Of a stretch of 64,000 bases of DNA, positions 16,893 to 22,595 are shown piece by piece. The DNA is from a virus: the IMG/VR virus record IMGVR_UViG_3300031251_000003, positions 94,107 to 158,106 of that record. One strand, given 5' to 3'. The notes beneath the pieces were generated by a model. That model did no database searches and was not told the origin of the DNA. It saw nothing but the letters and a program-made list of their open reading frames with translations. The position numbers and the translations under genes are program-made. The first letter of the stretch is position 1, and each line of letters starts with the position of its first letter.

Positions 16893-17124
16893 CTGTGGGA
16901 TAGAAAGGGCAACAAAGCGATATAACTTGACGCATCAGGGAGAGTTAGTCCCCTACTATCCCCCTATACTTTAAGAACGTGTGTGTGACGCTGTGACGCA
17001 GCAGAGGCACACTTTCGGGCGGGGGCGTCACCCCACGGTACCGGCGCGGTTTGGGACAACCGTTGTAAGACGACCGGAGGCGGCTTAGCGGCTGCTGAGA
17101 GGGTTCTCAAATGTTCTTATACTA

Positions 17125-17195
17125 TGGCGTATCGTTCAACGGCAGGACGGGTGGCTGTTAACCATCTAATTCAGGTTCGAATCCTGGTATGCCAG
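17125..17195 (+). tRNA. tRNA-Asn(GTT), first copy
   Basis: Acceptor TGGCGTA/TATGCCA, anticodon stem GGTGG/CCATC, loop CTGTTAA, T-arm TCAGG TTCGAAT CCTGG, discriminator G. Confidence 0.9.
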
Positions 17196-17204
17196 CTTTA
17201 AATT

Positions 17205-17255
17205 CGTAGGGCACTACTCGCTGGTCGGACTAGTTTGCTGGCGAGCAACCCTACG
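17205..17255 (+). ncRNA. Two-tier hairpin spacer between the two tRNA-Asn genes
   Basis: CGTAGGG (17205-17211)/CCCTACG (17249-17255) encloses CTCGC (17217)/GCGAG (17241). It ends 11 nt before the second tRNA-Asn and may guide processing or block misfolding of the two similar tRNAs. Confidence 0.5.
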
Positions 17256-17266
17256 GCGCGTTTCAT

Positions 17267-17337
17267 TCCCCGGTCGTCTAACGGTAGGGCAGATGGCTGT
17301 TAACCATCGTATGAGGGTTCGATTCCTTCCTGGGGAG
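17267..17337 (+). tRNA. tRNA-Asn(GTT), second copy
   Basis: Acceptor TCCCCGG/CTGGGGA, anticodon stem GATGG/CCATC, loop CTGTTAA, T-arm AGGG TTCGATT CCTT, discriminator G. Acceptor differs from the first copy, so it is not a recent duplicate. Confidence 0.9.
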
Positions 17338-17501
17338 CTTCGCAGTACATTGTTCGTCGTCCGGGAGCATCGCGAGGCATAACGGGTAGCTCAGGGTTAA
17401 ATTCCCTGATAGGGCGGCTAGCCCTAGACTGAACGTATTGATCCTTACTTGTTAAAGCGGGTTTGGGGAATGTGGCAATGTATTGCGCCGGTTTTAATCG
17501 T

Positions 17502-17990
17502 CGCGGATTAGAGAAAAGGTCATCTCGTGAGTCTCATAAACTTTTCATGAGTTTACGAACACTAATAGTAGAGATGCCATACAAAGATCCCGAAAAACAG
17601 AAAGAAGCACAGGCTAGATTAAGTGCTGCTTATTATCAAAAGAATAAGAAAAAGATGAAAGTTCGTGCAAAGCAGTATACATACGAACATCGAGAACGTC
17701 TTAAGCAGTTTTTGATAGAGATAAAGTCTGCTCCATGTATGGACTGTGGAAATTCGTTTCCATCATGTGTAATGGACTTTGATCACCGTGAGGGTGAAGA
17801 GAAAAACGGTTGTGTGTCTGTAATGGTGAACCGCGCACTAAGCTTAGATAGAATTAAACAAGAAGTATCTAAGTGCGACCTAGTATGTGCGAACTGTCAT
17901 CGGATTCGAACCTCCACGCGGAAACAAGCCCTGGTGGGCTAGGGAGTCTCATAAACTCTCTCATGGTCAGTTCGATTCTGACTTCCGCTA
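17502..17990 (+). tRNA. Initiator-like tRNA-Met(CAT), interrupted by an HNH gene
   Basis: The 5' half (17502-about 17545: CGCGGAT, D-arm GAGA AAAGGTCA TCTC, anticodon loop CTCATAA) and 3' half (17943-17990: anticodon arm again, GTCAG TTCGATT CTGAC, TTCCGCT, A) flank an HNH gene. Joined, they form one tRNA with the C1-T72 mismatch seen in actinobacterial initiators. GAGTCTCATAAACT is duplicated at 17529 and 17944. Confidence 0.6.
17574..17942 (+). CDS. HNH endonuclease inserted in a tRNA gene
   Basis: 122 residues from the ATG at 17574. Basic N-terminal helix (MPYKDPEKQKEAQARLSAAY), CMDC knuckle, FDHREGEEK core with the catalytic His, and CDLVCANCHRIRT at the end: an HNH homing-type nuclease. 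Its stop codon (17940-17942) immediately precedes the second copy of the duplicated anticodon arm, so the gene and the 3' tRNA half are fused end to end. Two other HNH genes in the window end in the same way at their targets. An upstream in-frame extension would run through the 5' tRNA half and is not used. Confidence 0.8.
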   Translation: MPYKDPEKQKEAQARLSAAYYQKNKKKMKVRAKQYTYEHRERLKQFLIEIKSAPCMDCGNSFPSCVMDFDHREGEEKNGCVSVMVNRALSLDRIKQEVSKCDLVCANCHRIRTSTRKQALVG

Positions 17991-18075
17991 TTTCAAAATG
18001 CAACTAGGCCGACATAGTTGCGCCATATGGTGAAATGATCGGCATACAATTCTGTCTAACCTAGATAGGAGCGCA

Positions 18076-18131
18076 AATAATCATGAAGTAAGTTATAACC
18101 TTTGCTCGTATTTGAAGGTTAAATGATTATT
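18076..18131 (+). ncRNA. Long bipartite hairpin
   Basis: AATAATCAT (18076-18084)/ATGATTATT (18123-18131), 9 bp, and inside TAACCTT (18096)/AAGGTTA (18115), 7 bp, with an 11-nt asymmetric bulge. Confidence 0.5.
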
Positions 18132-18144
18132 CCGCATATACGTG

Positions 18145-18251
18145 AGACGAATGCCGCAGAAGCCGGAAACGTCTAGCAGGGTCAAGTCCGCGATAATCAG
18201 CTTGATGCATTCCCTGTGAATACAGCGAAAGCCGCCGCCGAGGTTGAGTCT
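18145..18251 (+). ncRNA. Structured RNA, GAAACGTCT/AGCGAAAGC family, copy C
   Basis: AGAC (18145)/GTCT (18248) outer stem, AGCC (18161)/GGTT (18242), GGAAACGTCT at 18165-18174, AGCGAAAGC at 18224-18232. The variable part folds as CAGGG-TCAAG...CTTGA...CCCTG. Confidence 0.55.
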
Positions 18252-18388
18252 GGATTACAGTGTATGTGATTATATGATATGATTTTAAGTTTGATTCATC
18301 TTGACTGTGGAGCCGAAAGCTGAGAAGCAGATCAAGAAACTAATGTAGATACATCGAGGGGTCGCGCATCTCTAACACGCGAATATTT

Positions 18389-18478
18389 GGATAGGTACTC
18401 AAGAGGCTTAAGAGGATGGTTTGCTAAACCATTAGAGGATGTCAAAGTCCTGCCAGAGTTCGAATCTCTGTCTATCCG
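18389..18478 (+). tRNA. tRNA-Ser(GCT)
   Basis: Class II. Acceptor GGATAGG/TCTATCC, anticodon stem ATGGT/ACCAT, loop TTGCTAA, long variable arm, T-arm CAGAG TTCGAAT CTCTG, discriminator G. Confidence 0.93.
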
Positions 18479-18549
18479 TGTAAGACGATCCGAAGACGAT
18501 GGGAACGTACGCGCATATCATGCGTGGTGACAGTCTATTCGAGGATCAG

Positions 18550-18622
18550 TGAATTGTAGCTCAACGGTTAGAGCGTTCCCTTCATATGGGAAAGGTAGTC
18601 GGTTCGACTCCGATCAATTCCA
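18550..18622 (+). tRNA. tRNA with CAT anticodon (Met or Ile2)
   Basis: Acceptor (T)GAATTG/CAATTC(C) with an unpaired 1-72, D-arm GCTC...GAGC, anticodon stem TTCCC/GGGAA, loop TTCATAT, T-arm GTCGG TTCGACT CCGAT, discriminator A. The anticodon stem lacks the GGG/CCC pairs of initiators, so elongator Met or lysidine-modified Ile is likelier. Confidence 0.85.
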
Positions 18623-18710
18623 TTAAAGAGGATGGTAGCCGATAGGTTGGCGTGGGTGTGCTGATTCGGTGAGATGGTTCGTCCTGCCTCATAAGACCAC
18701 GCGAGAATTT

Positions 18711-18797
18711 GGATATATGGCTGAGTGGATTAAAGCGCTAGTCTTGAAAACTAGTATGTGTGAAAGCGCATCCGGGGTTCGAATCCCTGTGTATCCG
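18711..18797 (+). tRNA. tRNA-Ser(TGA)
   Basis: Acceptor GGATATA/TGTATCC, anticodon stem CTAGT/ACTAG, loop CTTGAAA, variable arm TATGTGTGAAAGCGCATC, T-arm CGGGG TTCGAAT CCCTG, discriminator G. Confidence 0.92.
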
Positions 18798-18798
18798 T

Positions 18799-18873
18799 AG
18801 GATGGTTTACGACGTGGTAGTGTACGTTTGGCGCTTAAGTGCGTTCTGGCCGAGAATCAAAGGCATCCATCCT
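18799..18873 (+). ncRNA. tRNA-sized RNA with 7-bp acceptor-like stem but no T-arm
   Basis: AGGATGG (18799-18805)/CCATCCT (18867-18873). 75 nt, one base after tRNA-Ser. Inside, GCGC TTAA GTGC and GGCC...GGC can pair; no GTTCGA loop is present. Confidence 0.45.
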
Positions 18874-18880
18874 TGGGGTT

Positions 18881-18971
18881 AGAGACTTAGGATTCTGAGG
18901 CGAGCAACCTGAAATGGTAAGGAACGAATAACCGTTGCTGCGGCCTGTCGTTCAAACTGGATCAAGTCTCT
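18881..18971 (+). ncRNA. Self-closed inter-tRNA RNA
   Basis: AGAGACTT (18881-18888)/AAGTCTCT (18964-18971), 8 bp, around 75 nt; ends 6 nt before tRNA-Ser(GGA). Confidence 0.45.
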
Positions 18972-18977
18972 TCTTTT

Positions 18978-19064
18978 GGAAACGTGGCCGAGAGGATTAA
19001 GGCGCAGACCTGGAAAGTCTGTTGGTATTTACGTGCTACGCAGGTTCGAATCCTGTCGTTTCCG
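18978..19064 (+). tRNA. tRNA-Ser(GGA)
   Basis: Acceptor GGAAACG/CGTTTCC, anticodon stem CAGAC/GTCTG, loop CTGGAAA, variable arm, T-arm GCAGG TTCGAAT CCTGT, discriminator G. Confidence 0.93.
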
Positions 19065-19077
19065 CTCATGGGGTGAA

Positions 19078-19206
19078 AATGGAGAGTCGTCTAGTTCGAT
19101 TCTAGACTTGTGGATGGTTCCACGGCGGTTCAATTCCGCGTTATAAACTTGTGGCAGCAAATAGGGTAGCCCCCGCTCAGAGGGTTCAATTCCCTTACAC
19201 TCCATT
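19078..19206 (+). ncRNA. RNA with three T-arm-like hairpins
   Basis: AATGGAG (19078-19084)/CTCCATT (19200-19206) closes a 129-nt unit. Inside: GTCTAG-TTCGATT-CTAGAC (19089-19107), GTGGA-TGGT-TCCAC (19110-19123), GCGG-TTCAATT-CCGC (19125-19139), AGGG-TTCAATT-CCCT (19181-19195). Three loops follow the tRNA T-loop pattern. TTTATTT follows. Confidence 0.55.
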
Positions 19207-19237
19207 TATTTACAATTAGGATTACTAATTACTCTTG

Positions 19238-19243
19238 TATAAT
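19238..19243 (+). promoter_or_regulatory. -10 box of a leaderless promoter
   Basis: TATAAT, 7 nt before the ATG at 19251; the -35 region is poor. Confidence 0.5.
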
Positions 19244-19250
19244 AGATAGA

Positions 19251-19679
19251 ATGATTAATTCTAGAGTTTTAAATGAGAAAATAAAGGCCCAAAAGGAGAT
19301 TACGAATCAACGATTCGCTGATTCAGAAAAAGCTGTTGCAGCAGCTTTAGCTGCTCAAGAAAAGGCAACAGCGGCAGCATTTGCGGCTGCAAAGGAAGCT
19401 GTCATCAAGGCAGAAATTTCCCAACAGCGTGTCAATGAAAGTCAGAATGAATTCCGTGGCCAGCTTAAAGATCAAAATGCCGCTACGGAACGTAATATGA
19501 TGCCTCGTGCTGAAACAGAGTTATTGGTTAGAGAAATTCGAAGTAGTATTCAGGATCTTCAGAAGAGCCGAGATACCATCACAGGCAAGTCAATGGGGAT
19601 AGCTAACTTGACTAGCTCTGTCTATGCGTTTATCTTTGCTATTGCAGCTATTGCAGCTATCGCAGGCCACTTTCTCTAA
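19251..19679 (+). CDS. Coiled-coil protein with C-terminal membrane anchor
   Basis: 142 residues. Residues 5-110 form one long amphipathic helix, Ala/Lys/Glu-rich (KAVAAALAAQEKATAAAFAA), then IRSSIQDLQKSRD, and the last 20 residues (VYAFIFAIAAIAAIAGHFL) are a membrane helix. Tail-anchored with the coil facing the cytoplasm or envelope. Similar small proteins occur near phage lysis genes, but function is not established. No ribosome-binding site: the ATG follows a TATAAT by 7 nt, so it is probably leaderless. Confidence 0.65.
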   Translation: MINSRVLNEKIKAQKEITNQRFADSEKAVAAALAAQEKATAAAFAAAKEAVIKAEISQQRVNESQNEFRGQLKDQNAATERNMMPRAETELLVREIRSSIQDLQKSRDTITGKSMGIANLTSSVYAFIFAIAAIAAIAGHFL

Positions 19680-19684
19680 TATGC

Positions 19685-19690
19685 TATAAT
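19685..19690 (+). promoter_or_regulatory. Extended -10 promoter
   Basis: TGCTATAAT (TGn extension), 8 nt before the ATG at 19699. Confidence 0.55.
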
Positions 19691-19698
19691 GTGATCCC

Positions 19699-19851
19699 AT
19701 GAGGATCATTGGTGAACATTTCACTAGGCAGGGTAAGCCTAAGGTTACTTATGCGACCTTCCAGGGCGCTCAGAAGAAAGCACTGAAGCTTCATATGCGG
19801 GCTTATCAGTGTGGGTTTTGTGGCAAGTATTATCTAACGCATAAAGTTTAG
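19699..19851 (+). CDS. 50-residue zinc-finger protein
   Basis: MRIIGEHFTRQGKPKVTY..., ending AYQCGFCGKYYLTHKV: one C-x2-C knuckle followed by a His, like the short C2H-type modules common in actinophage small proteins. Basic, probably nucleic-acid binding. Leaderless (8 nt after an extended -10). The last base of its TAG is the first base of tRNA-Ser(CGA), so tRNA processing would cut at the gene's end. Confidence 0.6.
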   Translation: MRIIGEHFTRQGKPKVTYATFQGAQKKALKLHMRAYQCGFCGKYYLTHKV

Positions 19852-19933
19852 GAAGATATCCGAACGGTTAGGAAGCGCCCTCGAAAAGCGCCGGTGTTCA
19901 TAGCACTTGGGAGTTCGAATCTCCTGTCTTCCG
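19851..19933 (+). tRNA. tRNA-Ser(CGA)
   Basis: Acceptor GGAAGAT/GTCTTCC, anticodon stem GCGC/GCGC, loop CTCGAAA (31-39 unpaired), variable arm, T-arm GGGAG TTCGAAT CTCCT, discriminator G. Confidence 0.88.
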
Positions 19934-20055
19934 CTTATCGATAATCCGGGGATAGACCTAGGATTGTGACTGGATTAGGATCGCAACCTGATTACGGCAA
20001 TCTCATGATGGTCAGCTAGGGCCAGCACCTAGAATCGATTTCTAAAAGAACGACT

Positions 20056-20135
20056 CACGAAAGACTAGTGTAGGAAGGTAAGGGACGCAGGGTTGGGATG
20101 ACGATCTCGACGCGCCTATTTCTGTATCTTTCGTG
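20056..20135 (+). ncRNA. Self-closed inter-tRNA RNA with 9-bp stem
   Basis: CACGAAAGA (20056-20064)/TCTTTCGTG (20127-20135), perfect, enclosing 62 nt. Lies 14 nt before tRNA-Trp. Confidence 0.5.
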
Positions 20136-20149
20136 GGAAGGTTTAACAC

Positions 20150-20221
20150 ACGCCTTAGCCAATGGATAGGCAGATCGGCTCCAACCCGATCCAAAGGTGG
20201 GTTCGATTCCTACAAGGCGTG
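20150..20221 (+). tRNA. tRNA-Trp(CCA)
   Basis: Acceptor ACGCCTT/AAGGCGT, anticodon stem ATCGG/CCGAT, loop CTCCAAC, T-arm GTGGG TTCGATT CCTAC, discriminator G. Confidence 0.92.
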
Positions 20222-20243
20222 CTCAGTCTTATAAGGAGGATGT

Positions 20244-20576
20244 ATGCGAGTTCTATTACTGGTCTTGGTATTCTTGGTAATGGCAACGTCCGCGTTAGCA
20301 TCTCCACCCCGCCCTGCGAGGGCTTTCGATACCTTATGGTGTTGGCAATTGAAAGTTCAGTACACGCTCAAGCTGGGATGGCAAGCTAAGCATTGGAAAT
20401 GCAACCTAGGTAGTTGGGATCCGTATGCTAAAGAATGGACATATCGGGTCTGGGTTGATGAAGTAAAAGGTAGTCGTGTTTATCATGACTATGTGATCCT
20501 CTTTACAGACTTTGCTACTAAGAATTGGACACGAGTTCCCCATGGATATCCTGAAACAGGTGGTCTAAAGGGTTAA
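20244..20576 (+). CDS. Secreted protein of unknown function
   Basis: 110 residues. A signal peptide is clear: MRVLLLVLVFLVMATSALAS, cleavage probably after ALA. The mature part is Trp/Tyr/Lys-rich (DTLWCWQLKVQYTLKLGW, KHWKCNLGSWDPYAKEWTY) with two Cys that could pair, and beta-like. AGGAGG stands 5 nt before the ATG. The last 32 bases of the gene lie in a 186-bp tandem duplication, so a second copy of the tail, out of context, follows. May act in the envelope, e.g. exclusion; unproven. Confidence 0.65.
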   Translation: MRVLLLVLVFLVMATSALASPPRPARAFDTLWCWQLKVQYTLKLGWQAKHWKCNLGSWDPYAKEWTYRVWVDEVKGSRVYHDYVILFTDFATKNWTRVPHGYPETGGLKG

Positions 20577-20659
20577 AGTGTGTACATCTCTTTCACTGGA
20601 TTCCAATGGTGTTCATGATTACAGTGACTGTGGAGCGAGAGCTTAGCACCAAGCGCACT
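20577..20659 (+). ncRNA. Pseudoknot-like inter-tRNA RNA (duplicated)
   Basis: AGTGTG (20577)/CGCACT (20654) outer stem; CACT (20594)/AGTG (20623) crosses TGGTG (20607)/CACCA (20647); a GNRA hairpin AGCGAGAGCT lies at 20634. Repeated at +186. Confidence 0.4.
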
Positions 20660-20669
20660 CCTATTACTT

Positions 20670-20730
20670 GCACGGTTGGCTGATCGGTGTAAGCGCCACT
20701 CTTATAAGGTGGTTTAAGCTAGGTTCGACT
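20670..20730 (+). pseudogene. Truncated tRNA-Ile(TAT) copy
   Basis: Identical to the 5' 61 nt of the downstream tRNA-Ile but interrupted in the T-loop by the duplication junction, so it lacks the T-stem 3' strand and the acceptor 3' strand. Confidence 0.85.
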
Positions 20731-20855
20731 GATATCCTGAAACAGGTGGTCTAAAGGGTTAAAGTGTGTACATCTCTTTCACTGGATTCCAATGGTGTTC
20801 ATGATTACAGTGACTGTGGAGCGAGAGCTTAGCACCAAGCGCACTCCTATTACTT

Positions 20856-20929
20856 GCACGGTTGGCTGATCGGTGTAAGCGCCACTCTTATAAGGTGGTT
20901 TAAGCTAGGTTCGACTCCTAGACCGTGTA
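20856..20929 (+). tRNA. tRNA-Ile(TAT)
   Basis: Acceptor GCACGGT/ACCGTGT, anticodon stem CCACT/GGTGG, loop CTTATAA, T-arm CTAGG TTCGACT CCTAG, discriminator A. Reads AUA directly, without lysidine modification. Confidence 0.9.
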
Positions 20930-20936
20930 CTTGTGC

Positions 20937-20942
20937 TATAAT
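20937..20942 (+). promoter_or_regulatory. Extended -10 promoter of the sigma gene
   Basis: TGCTATAAT, then 6 nt to the GTG at 20949. It lies just after tRNA-Ile. Confidence 0.55.
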
Positions 20943-20948
20943 GTAGTC

Positions 20949-21443
20949 GTGAACGAAGAACGACAACAAGCTTGGAACCATTACTTCCAGACCGGCGATA
21001 GAGAACCAATCATCAAAGCCTACTGGAAGTCGATCAGTTACATTGCTCATGCTCGTTATCCGGCCTACGAAGAAGATATGTTCCAGGTCGGGCTAATGGG
21101 TTTGCTCAAGGCTATCAGTCGTATCGATGTCAATCGAGTCAAGTCTATTGATGCTTGGGTATGGTTGAATGTTCGTGGAGAAATGTTTAACGTAAAGCTT
21201 GCTAAGCCAACTCTTCCGATTGTTATCGAGTCAGAGAGGTTTGCTATCGAGGAAGACAAAGATCCAAAGATCTACATGCAACAGGCATTCGAGGTTCTAA
21301 ACGAGCGCGATAGGTATATTCTTGATAGTATTTACTATAAGAATAAGACACGTCAGGCTCTAGGCAAGGAGTTGGGCATTACCGGCATGAGAGTCGGCCA
21401 ACTAGAACAAAGAGCATTAAAGCAGTTGAGAGAAGTATTGTAA
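20949..21443 (+). CDS. Small sigma70-family sigma factor
   Basis: 164 residues from GTG 20949, leaderless. Region 2 is clear: YEEDMFQVGLMGLLKAISRI, then AWVWLNVRGEMFN (about residues 48-82), the core-binding and -10 recognition helices. Region 4 is at the end: LNERDRYILDSIYYKNKTRQ..., with a helix-turn-helix (GKELGITGMRVGQLEQRAL). Region 3 is short, as in SigF/FliA-type or phage sigma factors. It sits inside the tRNA array and its TAA touches tRNA-Ile(GAT). Probably redirects host RNA polymerase to phage promoters; which ones is unknown. Confidence 0.75.
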   Translation: MNEERQQAWNHYFQTGDREPIIKAYWKSISYIAHARYPAYEEDMFQVGLMGLLKAISRIDVNRVKSIDAWVWLNVRGEMFNVKLAKPTLPIVIESERFAIEEDKDPKIYMQQAFEVLNERDRYILDSIYYKNKTRQALGKELGITGMRVGQLEQRALKQLREVL

Positions 21444-21516
21444 GCACAGGTACTCAAGCGGTTAAGAGGCCACTCTGATAAGGTGGTATGCGAAAGTTCG
21501 AATCTTTCTCTGTGCA
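21444..21516 (+). tRNA. tRNA-Ile(GAT)
   Basis: Acceptor GCACAGG/TCTGTGC, anticodon stem CCACT/GGTGG, loop CTGATAA, T-arm GAAAG TTCGAAT CTTTC, discriminator A. Starts on the base after the sigma stop codon. Confidence 0.93.
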
Positions 21517-21604
21517 TAGGATCGGATTATTGATCCAAAGTAAGGCGACCAATATCGTGGCGCTAGCGAAAATCACAAAAACGACTTTACAGATATTTTC
21601 ATTT

Positions 21605-21679
21605 GTAGGTTCGAATCCTACTCCCCGCTCTTCACGCGGGGATGGCGAAATTGGCAAACGCGCTGGGCGATCAGCCCGG
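21605..21679 (+). tRNA. Circularly permuted tRNA-Leu-like gene
   Basis: Order is reversed: T-arm GTAGG TTCGAAT CCTAC (21605-21621), 3' acceptor TCCCCGC (21622-21628), 7-nt linker TCTTCAC, 5' acceptor GCGGGGA (21636-21642), Leu-type D-arm TGGCGAAATTGGCAAACGC, then a stem CTGGG/CCCGG (21663/21675). The two acceptor strands pair over 7 bp. The loop CGATCAG lacks T33, so the anticodon is not readable; CAG is the common Leu anticodon otherwise missing. Confidence 0.6.
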
Positions 21680-21769
21680 TTGTGAAATATCAATCAAGCG
21701 AAAGTTGTGTTAGCTAGAATAAGGCGCGTGATGCTAGCCTTTTATTTAAGGTTATATGCCTCTTATAGT

Positions 21770-21913
21770 CTAGTGAGGATCAAAGAAACGTCTCATGGTA
21801 TGGGCTTCCAAACCTATACTACGTGTAGCTCAAATGGGAGAGCCGCCGCCTGAAAAGCGGTGGGTTGGGGGTTCGAGTCCCTCCACGAAAGTAGCGAAAG
21901 CTTTGGGAGTTAG
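21770..21913 (+). ncRNA. Structured RNA, GAAACGTCT/AGCGAAAGC family, copy D with nested tRNA-Phe-like domain
   Basis: CTAG (21770)/TTAG (21910), CAAA (21781)/TTTG (21902), GAAACGTCT at 21785-21793, AGCGAAAGC at 21893-21901. Its variable region holds a tRNA-Phe-like cloverleaf (21819-21887; GCTC/GAGC D-arm, loop CTGAAAA, T-arm GGGGG TTCGAGT CCCTC) whose acceptor CTACGTG meets CACG-AAAG-TAG, split by four bases. Confidence 0.55.
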
Positions 21914-21945
21914 TCGAGTGAAAAGTGGTTAATTAGCCTTATTCC

Positions 21946-22268
21946 GGGAGCGTCCCGGTTTCGATGTGGAATTACGGTTCTGACTTCAATCCGTGGAAAC
22001 ATGATGGCCACGTAAAAAACATGTAACGTACTAAATGCAAACGCTAATATGAGCGTCCCGGACTTCATCCCTGATTGGGTAATGGATGAGTCCTTAGTTG
22101 CTGCTTAACTAGGAAACCTAATAAGCAGAGACTCTCAGGAAAGACTGAGTGGCGGAGGGGCGACTGCCCTCCATGCTTGACAAGTACGACCGTGATGGGT
22201 ATAATCTATGATTGTAAGCGTTAGTTCAACGATTACCGCAGACGCGAGTTCGACTCTCGCCGCTTCCA
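21946..22268 (+). ncRNA. ssrA: tmRNA
   Basis: 323 nt. 5' GGGAGCG pairs with 3' CGCTTCC, including the G3-T70 alanine identity pair; the T-arm GCGAG TTCGACT CTCGC and discriminator A close the tRNA-like domain, without encoded CCA. The tag frame starts at GCA (22037) and ends at TAA (22106-22108): 23 residues beginning ANANMS and ending DESLVAA, a ClpXP-type degron. It releases stalled ribosomes and marks the product for proteolysis. The tag is longer than, and unlike, the Streptomyces tag as I recall it. Confidence 0.93.
22178..22206 (+). promoter_or_regulatory. Sigma70 promoter inside the tmRNA gene
   Basis: TTGACA (22178-22183), 17 nt, TATAAT (22201-22206), between the tag frame and the 3' tRNA-like strand. 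Probably drives the gene at 22304. Confidence 0.7.
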
Positions 22269-22303
22269 TATGTACTATATTTCACTCCCTCCAAAGGAAG
22301 TTA

Positions 22304-22498
22304 ATGCACGATAGATCAGACTACCATATCCACAAGGATGAGCAAGGGAAACTACACAGGTGTTACCACAACTGCCGAAATATCTTACCCAACTGGCAGT
22401 TCTGGGTTGGTATGACGATGGGATTCCCTCTCGAACATCTGATTTGGCAACATCTTTGGCCCTTCTATTTAGTTAGTAATCTTTTGGGCCTTTCGTGA
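22304..22498 (+). CDS. Small Cys/His protein with membrane segment
   Basis: 64 residues from the ATG at 22304, with AAAGGAAG 4 nt upstream. MHDRSDYHIHKDEQGKLHRC then CYHNC-type Cys/His pairs, followed by a hydrophobic tail with many Trp (WQFWVGMTMGF, WPFYLVSNLLGLS). Could be a small membrane protein with a metal-binding head. An upstream in-frame extension runs through tmRNA and is ignored. Its TGA overlaps the first bases of tRNA-Cys. Confidence 0.6.
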   Translation: MHDRSDYHIHKDEQGKLHRCYHNCRNILPNWQFWVGMTMGFPLEHLIWQHLWPFYLVSNLLGLS

Positions 22499-22566
22499 CC
22501 TTGGCCGAGTGGTTTAGGTATGGCTCTGCAAAAGCTATTACATCAGTTCGAATCTGATAGGTCACT
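22495..22566 (+). tRNA. tRNA-Cys(GCA)
   Basis: Acceptor GTGACCT/AGGTCAC, anticodon stem TGGCT/AGCTA, loop CTGCAAA, T-arm ATCAG TTCGAAT CTGAT, discriminator T. Confidence 0.92.
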
Positions 22567-22595
22567 TGAAGTACAATGTTTCATACAGGATCTAC

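Larger units (their letters stand above)
17991..18388 (+). other. Non-coding stretch with two structured RNAs
   Basis: About 400 nt without a gene. Holds a partial tRNA-like segment (18021-18076, GCGCC...GAGCGC with a Leu-type D-arm but no T-arm), the hairpin at 18076-18131, RNA element C at 18145-18251, and unstructured sequence to tRNA-Ser. Confidence 0.5.
20545..20916 (+). repeat. Perfect 186-bp tandem duplication
   Basis: Copy 1 is 20545-20730, copy 2 is 20731-20916, identical by reading. Each begins in the end of the secreted-protein gene (GATATCCTGAAACAGG) and ends in the T-loop of tRNA-Ile (GGTTCGACT). Only copy 2 continues into an intact T-arm and acceptor. Confidence 0.9.

Noticed and set aside
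12672-21913. GAAACGTCT/AGCGAAAGC elements as group I introns
   Set aside because: AGCGAAAGCTG resembles the P9 end of tRNA group I introns, but only 25-100 nt separate the motifs and no P3-P8 core or exon junction is visible.
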